64,000 bases of DNA from Saccharothrix sp. HUAS TT1 (GTDB lineage: Bacteria > Actinomycetota > Actinomycetes > Mycobacteriales > Pseudonocardiaceae), in contig NZ_CP160453.1 in the NCBI RefSeq assembly GCF_040744945.1, forward strand, positions 186,001 through 250,000, written 5' to 3'. How positions within the stretch are numbered: the stretch's first letter is position 1; each line of letters begins with the position of its first letter. Shown in pieces: positions 1 through 8,295 of this stretch. Made by a program: the position numbers and the translations under genes. Under the pieces are notes generated by a model, which was given only the letters and a program-made list of their open reading frames with translations, had not been told where the DNA came from and did not search any database.

Positions 1-879
1 CAGCCAGCGCACCAGTTCGACCGGGTCGTCGGCGGGCGAGCCGTGCACGGCGGCGACGGCGGCCAGGTGCAGGTCGTGCCACGTGGCGGCGGGTGGCGCG
101 GCGGGCTCGGCCAGCGCGGCGGGTGCGGTTGTGGTGGCGGTCGGTGCAGCGGTGCCGGTGAGTGTGGCGGCGGTCGGTGCGGCGGCGGTGTCGAGCGCGG
201 CGGCGGTCGCAGTGTCGGTGTCGGCGTCGGTGGCAGCGGTCGCGGTGGTGGGAGCAGCGGTGGCAGCGGTCGCGGGATCGGCAGCGGTCGCAGTGGTGGC
301 GGTGTCGGCGGTGTCGGTGTCGGCGGTCGCAGTGGCGGCGGCGGTTGCGGTGGCGGTTGCGGTGGCGGCGGCGAATGTGGCGGCGGGGGTGAAGGTGGGC
401 GCAGGGGCGGTGGGGTACGGGCGGCCCAGGGCGGTGGCGAAGTGGGCGCAGGCGGCGGCGAAGGGGTCCTCGTGCTCCGCCGGGCGGGCCGTGATGGCGA
501 GGTCGGCGGCGGTGTGGTCCAGGTCGGCGGCGCGTTGCCTGGTCGCCGACCACCACCAGCCCGCCGTGCGGGCGACCAGCAGGAACCGGGTCCGGCCGTC
601 GGCGGCGTGCACCGGCTGCTGCAACAGGTGGTGCAGGTCCGCCCACGGCAGCAGGTCGGCGTCGTCCACCACCCGGACCGCCGTCCCGGCGGCGAAGTGC
701 TCGGCCAGCCGGGTCTTGCCGACGCCCGCCGGACCGTGCAGGAGCAGCACGGAGTGCATCCCGTCACCGTCCCGCCACCGCGCCAGGGCGGCCAGCTCGT
801 CCTCCCGCCCGAGCAGCGGCACCACCTCCTGCCGCGGGTCCAGCAGCTCACCGGGCGACGGGGTGCTTTCCACCGGCAC
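1..879 (-). CDS. P-loop ATPase, C-terminus beyond window edge
   Basis: Read on the minus strand from GTG at 877-879, with GTGAGG just upstream as a possible ribosome site, this frame stays open to base 1 (293 codons), so the gene continues out of the window. Near residue 40 it has a Walker A motif GPAGVGKT, then VVDDADLL, which fits a Walker B/sensor region. This is the AAA/NB-ARC style found in actinobacterial regulatory ATPases. From about residue 155 it becomes a long tract almost entirely of Ala, Thr, Asp and Pro, encoded by degenerate repeats around 100-400, before normal sequence resumes near the edge. The plus-strand frames here are also open, but their translations are low-complexity shadows. 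It is divergent from the polymerase gene. Function unknown. Confidence 0.7.
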   Translation of the reverse strand, partial: MPVESTPSPGELLDPRQEVVPLLGREDELAALARWRDGDGMHSVLLLHGPAGVGKTRLAEHFAAGTAVRVVDDADLLPWADLHHLLQQPVHAADGRTRFLLVARTAGWWWSATRQRAADLDHTAADLAITARPAEHEDPFAAACAHFATALGRPYPTAPAPTFTPAATFAAATATATATAAATATADTDTADTATTATAADPATAATAAPTTATAATDADTDTATAAALDTAAAPTAATLTGTAAPTATTTAPAALAEPAAPPAATWHDLHLAAVAAVHGSPADDPVELVRWL

Positions 880-972
880 ATCCTCACCCGCACCCCCGCT
901 CCACGATCGAGTGACCGCCACCCCCCGGTCCCGAACCCGGGATTGTCGGGGTCACCGCGCACAATCGGAGGC

Positions 973-2646
973 GTGCTCACAGCTCTGGCGCCGGACGGCG
1001 GGAACGCGGGTCGGTTGCGCGTGCTCTCCGACTCCGGGGCGCCCGAAGGACCGGTGGTGCGCACGGCCGACCTGGCGGCGGCGGTGGCCGAGCTCGAAGA
1101 CCGGCACAGACCCCGGTGGCTCTGGGCGGAGACGGCGGAGGTCTACCCCGGCCTGCTGGCCCGCGGCGTCCGGGTGGAGCGGTCGCACGACCTGGCGCAC
1201 GCGGAGTACCTGCTGCTGGCCTACCAGGGTCGGCACGGCGAGCCGCGCGGCCTGGGCGCGGCGGTCGCCCGGCTGCGCGGGCTGCCCGTGCCCGACGACC
1301 AGGGCCCGCGCAAGCGCGACACCCAGCCGACCCTGTTCGAGCCCGAGCAGCAGCCGCTGCCCGGCGGCGCCGACCCGCTGGACGCGGTGGTCGCGGTGCA
1401 CGCCGATCAGCAGCGGCGGGCCGGCGCGCTCCCGCACGCCGACGGGTTGCGGCTGCTGTTCGCGGCCGAGTCGGCCAGCGCGCTGGCCGCCGCCGAGATG
1501 ACCCACTTCGGCCTGCCCTGGCGGGCGGACGTGCACGAGGAGCTGCTGGTCGACGCGCTCGGCCCGCGGCCGGCCAACGGTGTGCGGCCGGCCAGGCTGG
1601 CCGAGCTGGCCGACCGGATCACGGCGGCGTTCGGCGGCAGGCAGGTCAACCCGGACCACCCGCCCGGCATCGTGCGCGCGTTCGCCCGGGAGGGGATCGA
1701 CGTGCCGTCGGCCCGCGCCTGGGTGCTCAAGAAGGTCGACCACCCGGCGGTCGCGCCGCTGCTGGAGTACAAGGAGCTGGCCCGGCTGTGGGTGGCGCAC
1801 GGCTGGACGTGGCTGGACGCCTGGGTGGCGGGCGGCCGCTTCCGGCCGGACTACGTGGTGGGCGGCGTGGTGTCCGGGCGGTGGGCGACGCGGGGCGGCG
1901 CGGCGCTGCAGATCCCGCGCGCGCTGCGCACGGCGGTGCGGGCCGATCCCGGCTGGAAGCTGGTGGCGGCGGACGCGGCGCAGCTGGAGCCGCGGGTGCT
2001 GGCGGCGCTGTCCAACGACCACCGGTTCACCGAGGTGTCCTCGGACGACGACCTGTACACGACGTTGGCCGCGGAGGCGTTCGCGGGCGACCGGGACAAG
2101 GCCAAGCTCGCGATGCTGTCCGCGATGTACGGCGGCACGGGCGGCAACGCCGGTCCGGCGATGGCGGTGCTGCGAAGGCGGTTCCCCGAGGCCGTCGGGT
2201 ACGTGGAGGCCGCCGCGCTGGCGGGCGAGCAGGGCCGGGTGGTCCGCTCGCGCCTGGGCCGCACGAGCCCGCCGCCGTCGGACGCCTGGCGCGCCACGAC
2301 CGGCAGCGCCGACGACGGCGAGGACGCGGTGCGCCAGTCACGGCGGGCGGCCCGGGACTGGGGCCGGTTCACCCGCAACTTCGTGGTGCAGGCCAGCGCG
2401 GCGGACTGGACGGCGGCGCTGCTCGGCGTGCTGCGGCGGCGGCTGCACCAGTCGGCGCGCGGCGCCCACCTGGTGTTCTTCCAGCACGACGAGGTGCTGG
2501 TGCACTGCCCGAGCGACCTGGCGGACGTGGTGTGCGCGGAGGTGACGGCGGCGGGCGCGGAGGCGTCCCGGCTGGTGTTCGGCGCGACGCCGGTCCGGTT
2601 CCCGCTCAAGGCGGTGGCCGTGGACTCCTACGCCGACGCGAAGTAG
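973..2646 (+). CDS. bifunctional 3'-5' exonuclease/DNA polymerase (family A, PolA-like)
   Basis: This 557-residue protein has the three family A polymerase motifs: DAAQLEPR near residue 334 (motif A), KAKLAMLSAMYGG near 375-388 (motif B) and HDE near 505 (motif C). The N-terminal ~250 residues fit the degenerate exonuclease part of the short actinobacterial 'bifunctional exonuclease/polymerase' family, a paralogue of full-length Pol I without the 5' nuclease. Expected role is template-directed synthesis in repair; this is family knowledge. The chosen GTG start gives the N-terminus VLTALAP; a GGAGG lies only one base upstream, too close for a classical ribosome site, so a leaderless message is possible. 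The frame is open far upstream, but that part is repeat-derived and antisense to the ATPase gene. Confidence 0.85.
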   Translation: MLTALAPDGGNAGRLRVLSDSGAPEGPVVRTADLAAAVAELEDRHRPRWLWAETAEVYPGLLARGVRVERSHDLAHAEYLLLAYQGRHGEPRGLGAAVARLRGLPVPDDQGPRKRDTQPTLFEPEQQPLPGGADPLDAVVAVHADQQRRAGALPHADGLRLLFAAESASALAAAEMTHFGLPWRADVHEELLVDALGPRPANGVRPARLAELADRITAAFGGRQVNPDHPPGIVRAFAREGIDVPSARAWVLKKVDHPAVAPLLEYKELARLWVAHGWTWLDAWVAGGRFRPDYVVGGVVSGRWATRGGAALQIPRALRTAVRADPGWKLVAADAAQLEPRVLAALSNDHRFTEVSSDDDLYTTLAAEAFAGDRDKAKLAMLSAMYGGTGGNAGPAMAVLRRRFPEAVGYVEAAALAGEQGRVVRSRLGRTSPPPSDAWRATTGSADDGEDAVRQSRRAARDWGRFTRNFVVQASAADWTAALLGVLRRRLHQSARGAHLVFFQHDEVLVHCPSDLADVVCAEVTAAGAEASRLVFGATPVRFPLKAVAVDSYADAK

Positions 2647-2683
2647 GCCCTTTTGGACCGTTCGGGCGCTTGAACGATCAGTG

Positions 2684-2697
2684 TGAGAGCGCTCTCA
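2684..2697. promoter_or_regulatory. LacI-family type operator before GH16 gene
   Basis: TGAGAGCGCTCTCA is a perfect 14-bp palindrome 64 bases before the glucanase start. It has the layout of LacI-family sites such as the CebR box (TGGGAGCGCTCCCA) controlling polysaccharide-degradation genes in actinomycetes. No LacI-family gene lies nearby, so the regulator would act in trans. Confidence 0.7.
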
Positions 2698-2761
2698 TGG
2701 TCTCCAAGGCAATTTGTTGTCGTGCCGAACGCTCAGGACAGTGACAAGGAGGTCACCGCTC

Positions 2762-4159
2762 ATGGAGCTCAGCCGGAGCCGACGACGACGGGTCATCGCG
2801 ACCGCCGCCGCCCTGATCACCGCCGTGCCGCTCGCGGTCCTCGCCACGATGTCGGCCAACGCCTCGGTGCCGTCCACCCCGCCGGGCTGGACGCTGCAGT
2901 GGAGCGACGACTTCAACGGCGCCGCCAACACCCTGCCGTCGTCCTCGAACTGGATCTTCGACCTCGGCCACGGCTATCCCGGCGGACCGGGCAACTGGGG
3001 CACCGGCGAGATCCAGAACTACACCAACAGCACGAACAACATCAAGCTCGACGGCTCGGGCAACCTGCGCATCACCGCCCTGCGCGACGGTGCGGGCAAC
3101 TGGACGTCGGCCCGCATCGAGACCCAGCGCGGCAACTTCAAGCCCCCCGCGGGCGGCAAGCTCGCCATCGAGGGCCGCATCCAGATGCCCAACGTGACCG
3201 GCCAGGCCGCGCTCGGCTACTGGCCCGCGTTCTGGGCCCTCGGCTCGCCCTACCGCGGCAACTACTGGAACTGGCCCGCCATCGGCGAGTTCGACGTCAT
3301 GGAGAACGTCAACGGCATCAACTCCGTGTGGGGCGTGCTGCACTGCGGCGTGAACCCCGGCGGGCCGTGCAACGAGACGAACGGCCTCGGCGCGAGCCGG
3401 GCGTGCCCCGGCTCGTCGTGCCAGTCGGCGTTCCACACCTACCGGTTCGAGTGGGACGACAGCTCCTCGCCCAAGGCGCTGCGCTGGTACGTGGACGGGC
3501 AGCAGTTCCACAGCGTCACCCAGAACCAGATGGACGCCACCACGTGGAACAACATGACCAGCCACGCGGGCTACTTCCTGCTGCTGAACCTGGCCATGGG
3601 CGGCGCGTTCCCCAACGGCGTCGCGGGCTTCGGCACGCCCACCGCGGCCACCCAGTCCGGGCACTCGATGGTGGTCGACTACGTCGCGGTGTGGTCCGCG
3701 GGCGGCGGCACCCAGCCGACCACCACCACGACCACCAACCCGCCGGGCGGCAGCGGGTGGGACGCGTTCAGCGACATGCAGGCCGAGCAGGCCACGTCCC
3801 GGTCCGGCGGCACGATCGAGGGCGCCGAGGGCGGTCAGGCGGTCGCGCAGCTGCGCAACGGCAACTCGCTGCGGTTCTCCGGCGTCCGGTTCGGCTCGCG
3901 CACCGCGACGCAGTTCGTCGCACGGGTCGCGTCCGGCGCGTCCGGCGGGGTGAGCGGGTTGGTCGAGGTGCGGCTCGGCAGTCCGACCGCGACGCCGATC
4001 GGCAGCTTCGCCGTCGGCAGCACCGGCGGCTGGCAGAGCTGGCGCACGGTGCCCGCGAACATCTCCGGCGTCACCGGCACGCACGACGTCTACATCACGT
4101 TCACCAGCGGCCAGCCCTCGCCGTACGTGAGCGTGAACTGGGTCAGGTTCGGCACCTGA
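2762..4159 (+). CDS. secreted GH16 endo-beta-1,3-glucanase (laminarinase-like) with CBM6-like module
   Basis: A 465-residue exported glycoside hydrolase. The ATG is set by AAGGAGG ten bases upstream and opens a signal peptide: four Arg near the start, a hydrophobic core, and a likely cut after SANA near residue 34. The GH16 domain (about 38-315) contains GEFDVMENVNG near 174-184, the E-x-D-x-x-E catalytic pattern of clan B glucanases. A Thr/Pro/Gly linker (about 317-332) leads to a C-terminal ~130-residue beta-sandwich ending in VNWVRFGT, typical of CBM6-type carbohydrate modules. The predicted substrate is beta-1,3-glucan outside the cell; laminarin versus mixed-linkage specificity cannot be judged. 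It stands alone between a palindromic operator and a strong terminator, so it is probably monocistronic and sugar-controlled. Confidence 0.93.
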   Translation: MELSRSRRRRVIATAAALITAVPLAVLATMSANASVPSTPPGWTLQWSDDFNGAANTLPSSSNWIFDLGHGYPGGPGNWGTGEIQNYTNSTNNIKLDGSGNLRITALRDGAGNWTSARIETQRGNFKPPAGGKLAIEGRIQMPNVTGQAALGYWPAFWALGSPYRGNYWNWPAIGEFDVMENVNGINSVWGVLHCGVNPGGPCNETNGLGASRACPGSSCQSAFHTYRFEWDDSSSPKALRWYVDGQQFHSVTQNQMDATTWNNMTSHAGYFLLLNLAMGGAFPNGVAGFGTPTAATQSGHSMVVDYVAVWSAGGGTQPTTTTTTNPPGGSGWDAFSDMQAEQATSRSGGTIEGAEGGQAVAQLRNGNSLRFSGVRFGSRTATQFVARVASGASGGVSGLVEVRLGSPTATPIGSFAVGSTGGWQSWRTVPANISGVTGTHDVYITFTSGQPSPYVSVNWVRFGT

Positions 4160-4164
4160 GGCTC

Positions 4165-4204
4165 GTGGCGGGCCGCGCATGCCTCCTCCTGCGCGGCCCG
4201 CCAC
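4165..4204 (+). terminator. GC-rich hairpin terminator after GH16 gene
   Basis: Two perfectly complementary 15-base arms (4165-4179 and 4190-4204) flank a 10-base loop six bases after the glucanase stop. There is no clear U tract, as is common in actinomycetes. Confidence 0.75.
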
Positions 4205-4216
4205 TACCATCGACGC

Positions 4217-4891
4217 GTGTACGCGGAACGCCCGTTCCCCGGTCTGGCCTGCGTGTGGAGCCGGACGGCGACGTCGACCGGTCCCGGCCTGGTCGTGCCG
4301 GACGGGTGCACCGACATCATCTGCTCGACGGCCACCGGCGAGGTGTTCGTGGCCGGTCCGGACACGGTCGGGCACGTGTCGTCACCGGGGTTGGGGACGG
4401 TGTTCGGCGTGCGGTTCGGTCCCGGCGTGGGGCCCTCGGCGTTCGGCGTGCCCGCGGTCGAGCTGCGCGACCTGCGCGTCCCGCTGGCAGAGCTGTGGGG
4501 TCCGCTGGGCGGCCTGGAGGACGCGCTGGGCACGGCCGACGACCCGGGCGCGGTGCTCGCGTCGGCCGCCCTGGCTCGGCTGCGGGCCAGTCCGCCCGAT
4601 CCCCTGGTCGGCGCGATCACGTCGGCCGTGACGTCGACCAGCGTGCGCGAGCTGGCGTCCGCCCTCGGCCTGAGCGACCGGCAGCTGCACCGGCGCAGCC
4701 TGGCCGCGTTCGGCTACGGGCCCAAGGTGCTGCACCGGGTGCTGCGGTTCGACCGGGCGGTCAAGCTGGCGTGGCGGGGCGTCCCGTTCGCCGACGTCGC
4801 CCACCGCGCCGGGTACGCGGACCAGGCGCACCTGTCGCGCGAGGTGCGCGAGCTGGCCGGCGTGCCGCTGGGTCAGCTGATCCGGCCGTAG
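4217..4891 (+). CDS. AraC-family transcriptional regulator
   Basis: A 224-residue protein with an N-terminal ~130-residue domain of the DUF6597 sort (LVVPDGCTDIIC, then VFGVRFGPG) and a C-terminal AraC-type double helix-turn-helix. Visible helix-turn-helix features are SVRELASALGLSDRQLHRR in the first unit and FADVAHRAGYADQAHLSREV, the family signature, in the second. It is a predicted cytoplasmic DNA-binding regulator; the ligand is unknown. The GTG start follows 12 bases after the GH16 terminator hairpin, without a clear ribosome site. Its last 19 bases overlap the end of the convergent downstream gene. Confidence 0.85.
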   Translation: MYAERPFPGLACVWSRTATSTGPGLVVPDGCTDIICSTATGEVFVAGPDTVGHVSSPGLGTVFGVRFGPGVGPSAFGVPAVELRDLRVPLAELWGPLGGLEDALGTADDPGAVLASAALARLRASPPDPLVGAITSAVTSTSVRELASALGLSDRQLHRRSLAAFGYGPKVLHRVLRFDRAVKLAWRGVPFADVAHRAGYADQAHLSREVRELAGVPLGQLIRP

Positions 4892-5736
4892 GCGCGCAGC
4901 GCCAGCAACGCCTCGATCGTGACGACCGGCCGCCACTCGTAGGTCGTCACGGGGGTCCACGCGGGCCACGGGAACGTCCAGCCGCCGTCGTCCTGCTGCC
5001 CGGCGGCCAGCGCGTCCAGGTCGGCGTCCACCTCGTCGTCGCCGAACCACCGCCGGGCCAGGCTGTCCGGCGTCGGCGCGTAGTGGTGCGGCTTGTGCGT
5101 CTCCCCCGCCGCGTACCCCTCGGGCGCCTGCCCGCCGCCGACGTCGACCAGGCCCTGCTCGCGCACCAGCGCGCCCAACCGCTCCGCCTCCCGCTCCGCC
5201 CTCGGCCGGTCGGGGACGTGGTCGAGGAAGCGCGCGCAGGCGTTGGCCTCGTAGGGGTGGGTCTTGCCGAGGTCCGCGATGCGCCGCCAGCAGAACTCCG
5301 TGGCGCGGTCCAGCCAGGGGTGCTCGACCCCCGTGTCGTGCAGGACGCTCGCGAGCAGTGCCGTCATCAGCAGGTCGCTGTCGCCCGACACCTGCCACCA
5401 CGGCGCGCGCGGGTGGTCGCGCGCGGTTTCGAGGCAATTCGGCACACCCCCGTCCGCGTTCGTGATGGTGGTGAGGAAGTCGCACGCTTTGTCCACGTGG
5501 TCGTTATTGCCCACTTCCCGGAACAAGGACAACGCGGTGAACGTGTGCAACGGCTGACTCGTCGGCCCCCGCCCGTCGGGCTCCAACGCGTGCCCGAACC
5601 CGCCGTCGTCATTCCGGTGGGCGAGAACGGCCACGACCACGGGCTCCCCCGGCCCGCCGTCGAAGAGGTGCAGGAACCGCCGCTGCTCCAGGACCCGCGC
5701 GTTGTGCCACAGAAAGTTGCGTGCTGCTTCGATCAT
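4873..5736 (-). CDS. conserved hypothetical protein, alpha-toroid (prenyltransferase/squalene-cyclase-like) fold
   Basis: 287 residues from the ATG at 5736; the frame is open further upstream, but that stretch overlaps a promoter region. Repeated DDGGFGHAL, NADGGVPNC and QQDDGGWTF elements spaced along the protein resemble the QDGGW-type repeats of alpha/alpha-toroid proteins such as terpenoid cyclases and prenyltransferase beta subunits. No cyclase DxDD motif is visible, so no enzymatic activity is proposed. There is no signal peptide. It is convergent with the AraC gene, sharing 19 bases with it, and divergent from the type VII secretion gene set. Confidence 0.7.
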   Translation of the reverse strand: MIEAARNFLWHNARVLEQRRFLHLFDGGPGEPVVVAVLAHRNDDGGFGHALEPDGRGPTSQPLHTFTALSLFREVGNNDHVDKACDFLTTITNADGGVPNCLETARDHPRAPWWQVSGDSDLLMTALLASVLHDTGVEHPWLDRATEFCWRRIADLGKTHPYEANACARFLDHVPDRPRAEREAERLGALVREQGLVDVGGGQAPEGYAAGETHKPHHYAPTPDSLARRWFGDDEVDADLDALAAGQQDDGGWTFPWPAWTPVTTYEWRPVVTIEALLALRAYGRIS

Positions 5737-5885
5737 GCCCCCGACGGTAGGCCGAACGGGTCCTCCGGTCTTGAACGAATCGGACGTGCGTCCCCCGGCA
5801 GGAGCAACCGCCCCGATACCCCCGTCGTGGCCCGGGCCCTGTGCCATCATCACTTCGGGCAGTTCAGCGGGAGGGGAGCAGGACG

Positions 5886-6308
5886 ATGTTGGACGCCGGA
5901 GGCGGCGGGGGCGCCAAGAAGATCGGATTCGTGGCCGACACCGTGGCGGCCGGACCAGCGGGGGCCGGCTTGGTGGCGACTCGGACGAGGTTCAGCGTCG
6001 ACCCGGAGCAAGCGCAGAAGTTGATCGACGGCCTGCTCGACGCCCGGGACAGGCTGCAGGAGCTGTACGACCAGTCGCACCAGCTCACCGGTATCTCGTC
6101 ACCCGGCAAGGACCCGTACAGCGGATTCGCCACCCTTGCGATCCACCGCGCGGGGGGAACCGAAGCGGGCGGTTATGGATGGGCGAACCAAGAGGCTTAC
6201 AAAGCCCTGGACAACACCATCAAGAACATCGAAGCCGCCCTGGAGACCTACAAGAACCAGGACCGGGAATCCGAGGACGCCTTCAAGCGCGAAGGGAATC
6301 AGGCGTGA
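5886..6308 (+). CDS. small helical protein of type VII secretion locus (WXG100-like size class)
   Basis: 140 residues starting at an ATG behind GGGAGGGGAGCAGG. After a Gly-rich start, residues about 35-75 and 95-130 form two long predicted amphipathic helices separated by GKDPYSGF and GGYGWANQ; the WAN turn recalls the WxG turn of ESX substrates, although the protein is longer than the usual 100 residues. Its stop overlaps the GTG of the lipoprotein gene (GTGA), and EspG and a PPE-like protein follow, so it is probably an ESX-associated secreted or chaperoned protein. That assignment rests mainly on the neighbours. Confidence 0.6.
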   Translation: MLDAGGGGGAKKIGFVADTVAAGPAGAGLVATRTRFSVDPEQAQKLIDGLLDARDRLQELYDQSHQLTGISSPGKDPYSGFATLAIHRAGGTEAGGYGWANQEAYKALDNTIKNIEAALETYKNQDRESEDAFKREGNQA

Positions 6309-6916
6309 GGCGAGCAGTGCTGGTAGTCCTCTCCGCGGCCGCGCTCGTGGCGGCGGGGTGCACCACCAAGAGCGACGGCGACGCGACGCCTACCGGCAGC
6401 ACGAGCACCACCGCTTCCGACAGCACCACCACCCAGCCGTCCGAGGCGAGCGACGTGCCCGCGATCACCGGCCCCGAACTGGACCTGTCCAGGTTCGCCG
6501 GCCCGTGCGAGCTGCTGCAGGCCGACCAGCTGTCGGCCCGGGGCGTGACCAAGCCCGGCACGCAGCGCACCGATCCCGCCGGGCCCGCCTGCCAGTGGCG
6601 ACCGGACGACCGCGTGGACGGCACCAGCTTCAGCGTGGTGATCCTGGAGAAGTCCAAGGGGCTGGAGGGCTTCTACGAGAACCGCGGCAGCTCCGGCGGG
6701 GTGTTCGAACCGACCGAGGTGGCCGGCTACCCCGCGGTCAACAGCGACGCCACCGACGCGAAGAGCGGCGCCTGCTCGACCGCTGTCGGCGTGGCGAAGG
6801 GCGAGGGCTTCATGGTCCAGACCCACGTGAACGACGAGACGCTGCCGGAGTACACCAACCCGTGCTCCATCTCGGGCGCCGTCGCGGAGACGATCGTCGC
6901 GAACCTGAAGGGGTAG
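6305..6916 (+). CDS. DUF3558-type lipoprotein
   Basis: 203 residues with a lipoprotein signal: two Arg, a hydrophobic stretch, then lipobox LVAAGC with the lipidated Cys at residue 19. A Thr/Ser-rich spacer follows. The mature domain holds paired cysteines in FAGPCELL and AGPACQWRP and a later GACSTAVG and NPCSISG, the pattern of the DUF3558 family that is common next to ESX genes in Pseudonocardiaceae. It is anchored outside the membrane; its precise role is unknown. The GTG overlaps the previous stop (GTGA), so translation is probably coupled, and the next gene starts six bases after its stop. Confidence 0.8.
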   Translation: MRRAVLVVLSAAALVAAGCTTKSDGDATPTGSTSTTASDSTTTQPSEASDVPAITGPELDLSRFAGPCELLQADQLSARGVTKPGTQRTDPAGPACQWRPDDRVDGTSFSVVILEKSKGLEGFYENRGSSGGVFEPTEVAGYPAVNSDATDAKSGACSTAVGVAKGEGFMVQTHVNDETLPEYTNPCSISGAVAETIVANLKG

Positions 6917-6921
6917 GGGGC

Positions 6922-8268
6922 ATGGCCGGCGAGGTGGACATGGACCTGGGGGGCTTCGCGCTCCTCCAGATGGGTTTCGGCGCCGACAAGATCTACGGCT
7001 GGTTCCACGACGGCAAGGGACCGGAGCAGACTACGGACTCCGGTCAGGAGACGTGGCGCACCATCTCCGAGGGACAGGCCGAGGTCAGCGACATGATCAA
7101 CCAGGCGGTCCGGGCCTCCGGCGCCGCCTGGGAGGGTGCGGCCGGTGACCAGGCGCGCTCCTCCACCACCCCGCTGGCCAGCTGGTCCGACACCGCGAGC
7201 AGCAGCGCCGTGACCGCGGGCGAGAACACGGCTGAGATCAGCCGGGCGTTCCGCGAGGCGAAGGACTCGTTGCAGAAGCCCGTCGACGTGCCGGACAAGC
7301 CCTGGTACAACGACGCGCTGCCGTGGGACACCGACTACGACGACGCGGTCGAGAAGAGCCAGGAAGTCAACTCCCACAACATGTCGGTCCTCGGCGCGTA
7401 CGGCAGCACGGCGAACTCGGCCGGCGCCGCGATGCCGACGTTCCAGTCGCCCGACGAGCTGGGCGCGGACGTCGAGAACACCGACGGCGGGAAGGTCGAC
7501 AAGGTCGACCCCTCCGGGACCGGCGAGCAGGAGAGCAACAACAACCGCAAGGGCACCGGCGACGACACGGGCGGCACGAACGGCACGGGGACGACGAAGC
7601 CCTCGTGGACCGATCCGGGGATCACGCTCCCCAACACCACGGGCAACGAGAACACGACCCGGCCCTCCTGGGTGCAGCCCGACCCCACCAGGCCGCCGCC
7701 CGACATCGGCTACCGGCCGCCCCCGCTGCCGAACGACCCGCGCCAGCCGTACGACCCGCGGTTGCCCTACGACCCCAGGCTGCCGTACGACCCGCGCAAC
7801 CCGAACGACCCCCGCAACCCCAACAACCCGCGCAACCGGCCTCCCGGCACGCCCGGTGCGCCGCACCTGCCCGGTGGCGGTGGTCCCGGCGGGTCCGGCG
7901 GCGGCGGTCGTGGTGGCGGCAGCGGCGGTGGTGGCGCCGGGGGCATGGGCGCCGGGCGCATCCCCGGCATGGGCGGTGGCGCCGGCGGGTTCGGGCCCGG
8001 CGGCATGTCCGGCGCGATGGGGCACGGTGAAGGTCGCGGTGGCGGGTTCGGCCCCGGTGGAGCCGGTGGCGCGGGCGGGTTCGGGCCCGGTGGCTCGGCC
8101 GGTGGTCGGGGCGGTCCCGGAGCGGCCGGCATGGGCGGCATGGGGGCCGGCGCCGGCGGTGGCCAGGGCGACGAGGACAAGGAGCACAAGGCCGCGTCGT
8201 ACCTGCAGGAGACCGAGGACATCTTCGGCGACGGCACGATGGTGGCCCCGCCCGTCATCGGCGAGTAG
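6922..8268 (+). CDS. PPE-like ESX substrate with Pro-Tyr-Asp-Arg repeats and Gly-rich tail
   Basis: 448 residues. The N-terminal ~180 residues are helical and resemble the WXG100/PPE fold (QAVRASGAAWEGAAGDQARSS, then a second long helix pair). From about 250 comes a Pro-rich stretch with the short repeats YDPRLPYDPR and NPNDPRNPNNPR, then from about 315 a Gly/Ala/Met-rich region with GGFGPGG repeats, ending in a more ordinary 40-residue tail. GGGGGC precedes the ATG. With EspG directly downstream, the likely fate is EspG-chaperoned export through an ESX channel; no PE partner gene is seen here. The tail could be a cell-wall or surface-exposed region. Confidence 0.72.
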   Translation: MAGEVDMDLGGFALLQMGFGADKIYGWFHDGKGPEQTTDSGQETWRTISEGQAEVSDMINQAVRASGAAWEGAAGDQARSSTTPLASWSDTASSSAVTAGENTAEISRAFREAKDSLQKPVDVPDKPWYNDALPWDTDYDDAVEKSQEVNSHNMSVLGAYGSTANSAGAAMPTFQSPDELGADVENTDGGKVDKVDPSGTGEQESNNNRKGTGDDTGGTNGTGTTKPSWTDPGITLPNTTGNENTTRPSWVQPDPTRPPPDIGYRPPPLPNDPRQPYDPRLPYDPRLPYDPRNPNDPRNPNNPRNRPPGTPGAPHLPGGGGPGGSGGGGRGGGSGGGGAGGMGAGRIPGMGGGAGGFGPGGMSGAMGHGEGRGGGFGPGGAGGAGGFGPGGSAGGRGGPGAAGMGGMGAGAGGGQGDEDKEHKAASYLQETEDIFGDGTMVAPPVIGE

Positions 8269-8295
8269 CCGCGAGCAGCTGGAACAGGGGGCAAA

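Noticed and set aside
43..972. Continuous plus-strand frame upstream of the polymerase start
   Set aside because: Its translation is Gly/Val/Arg low complexity, antisense to the ATPase gene, and the polymerase motifs and plausible start lie after 973.
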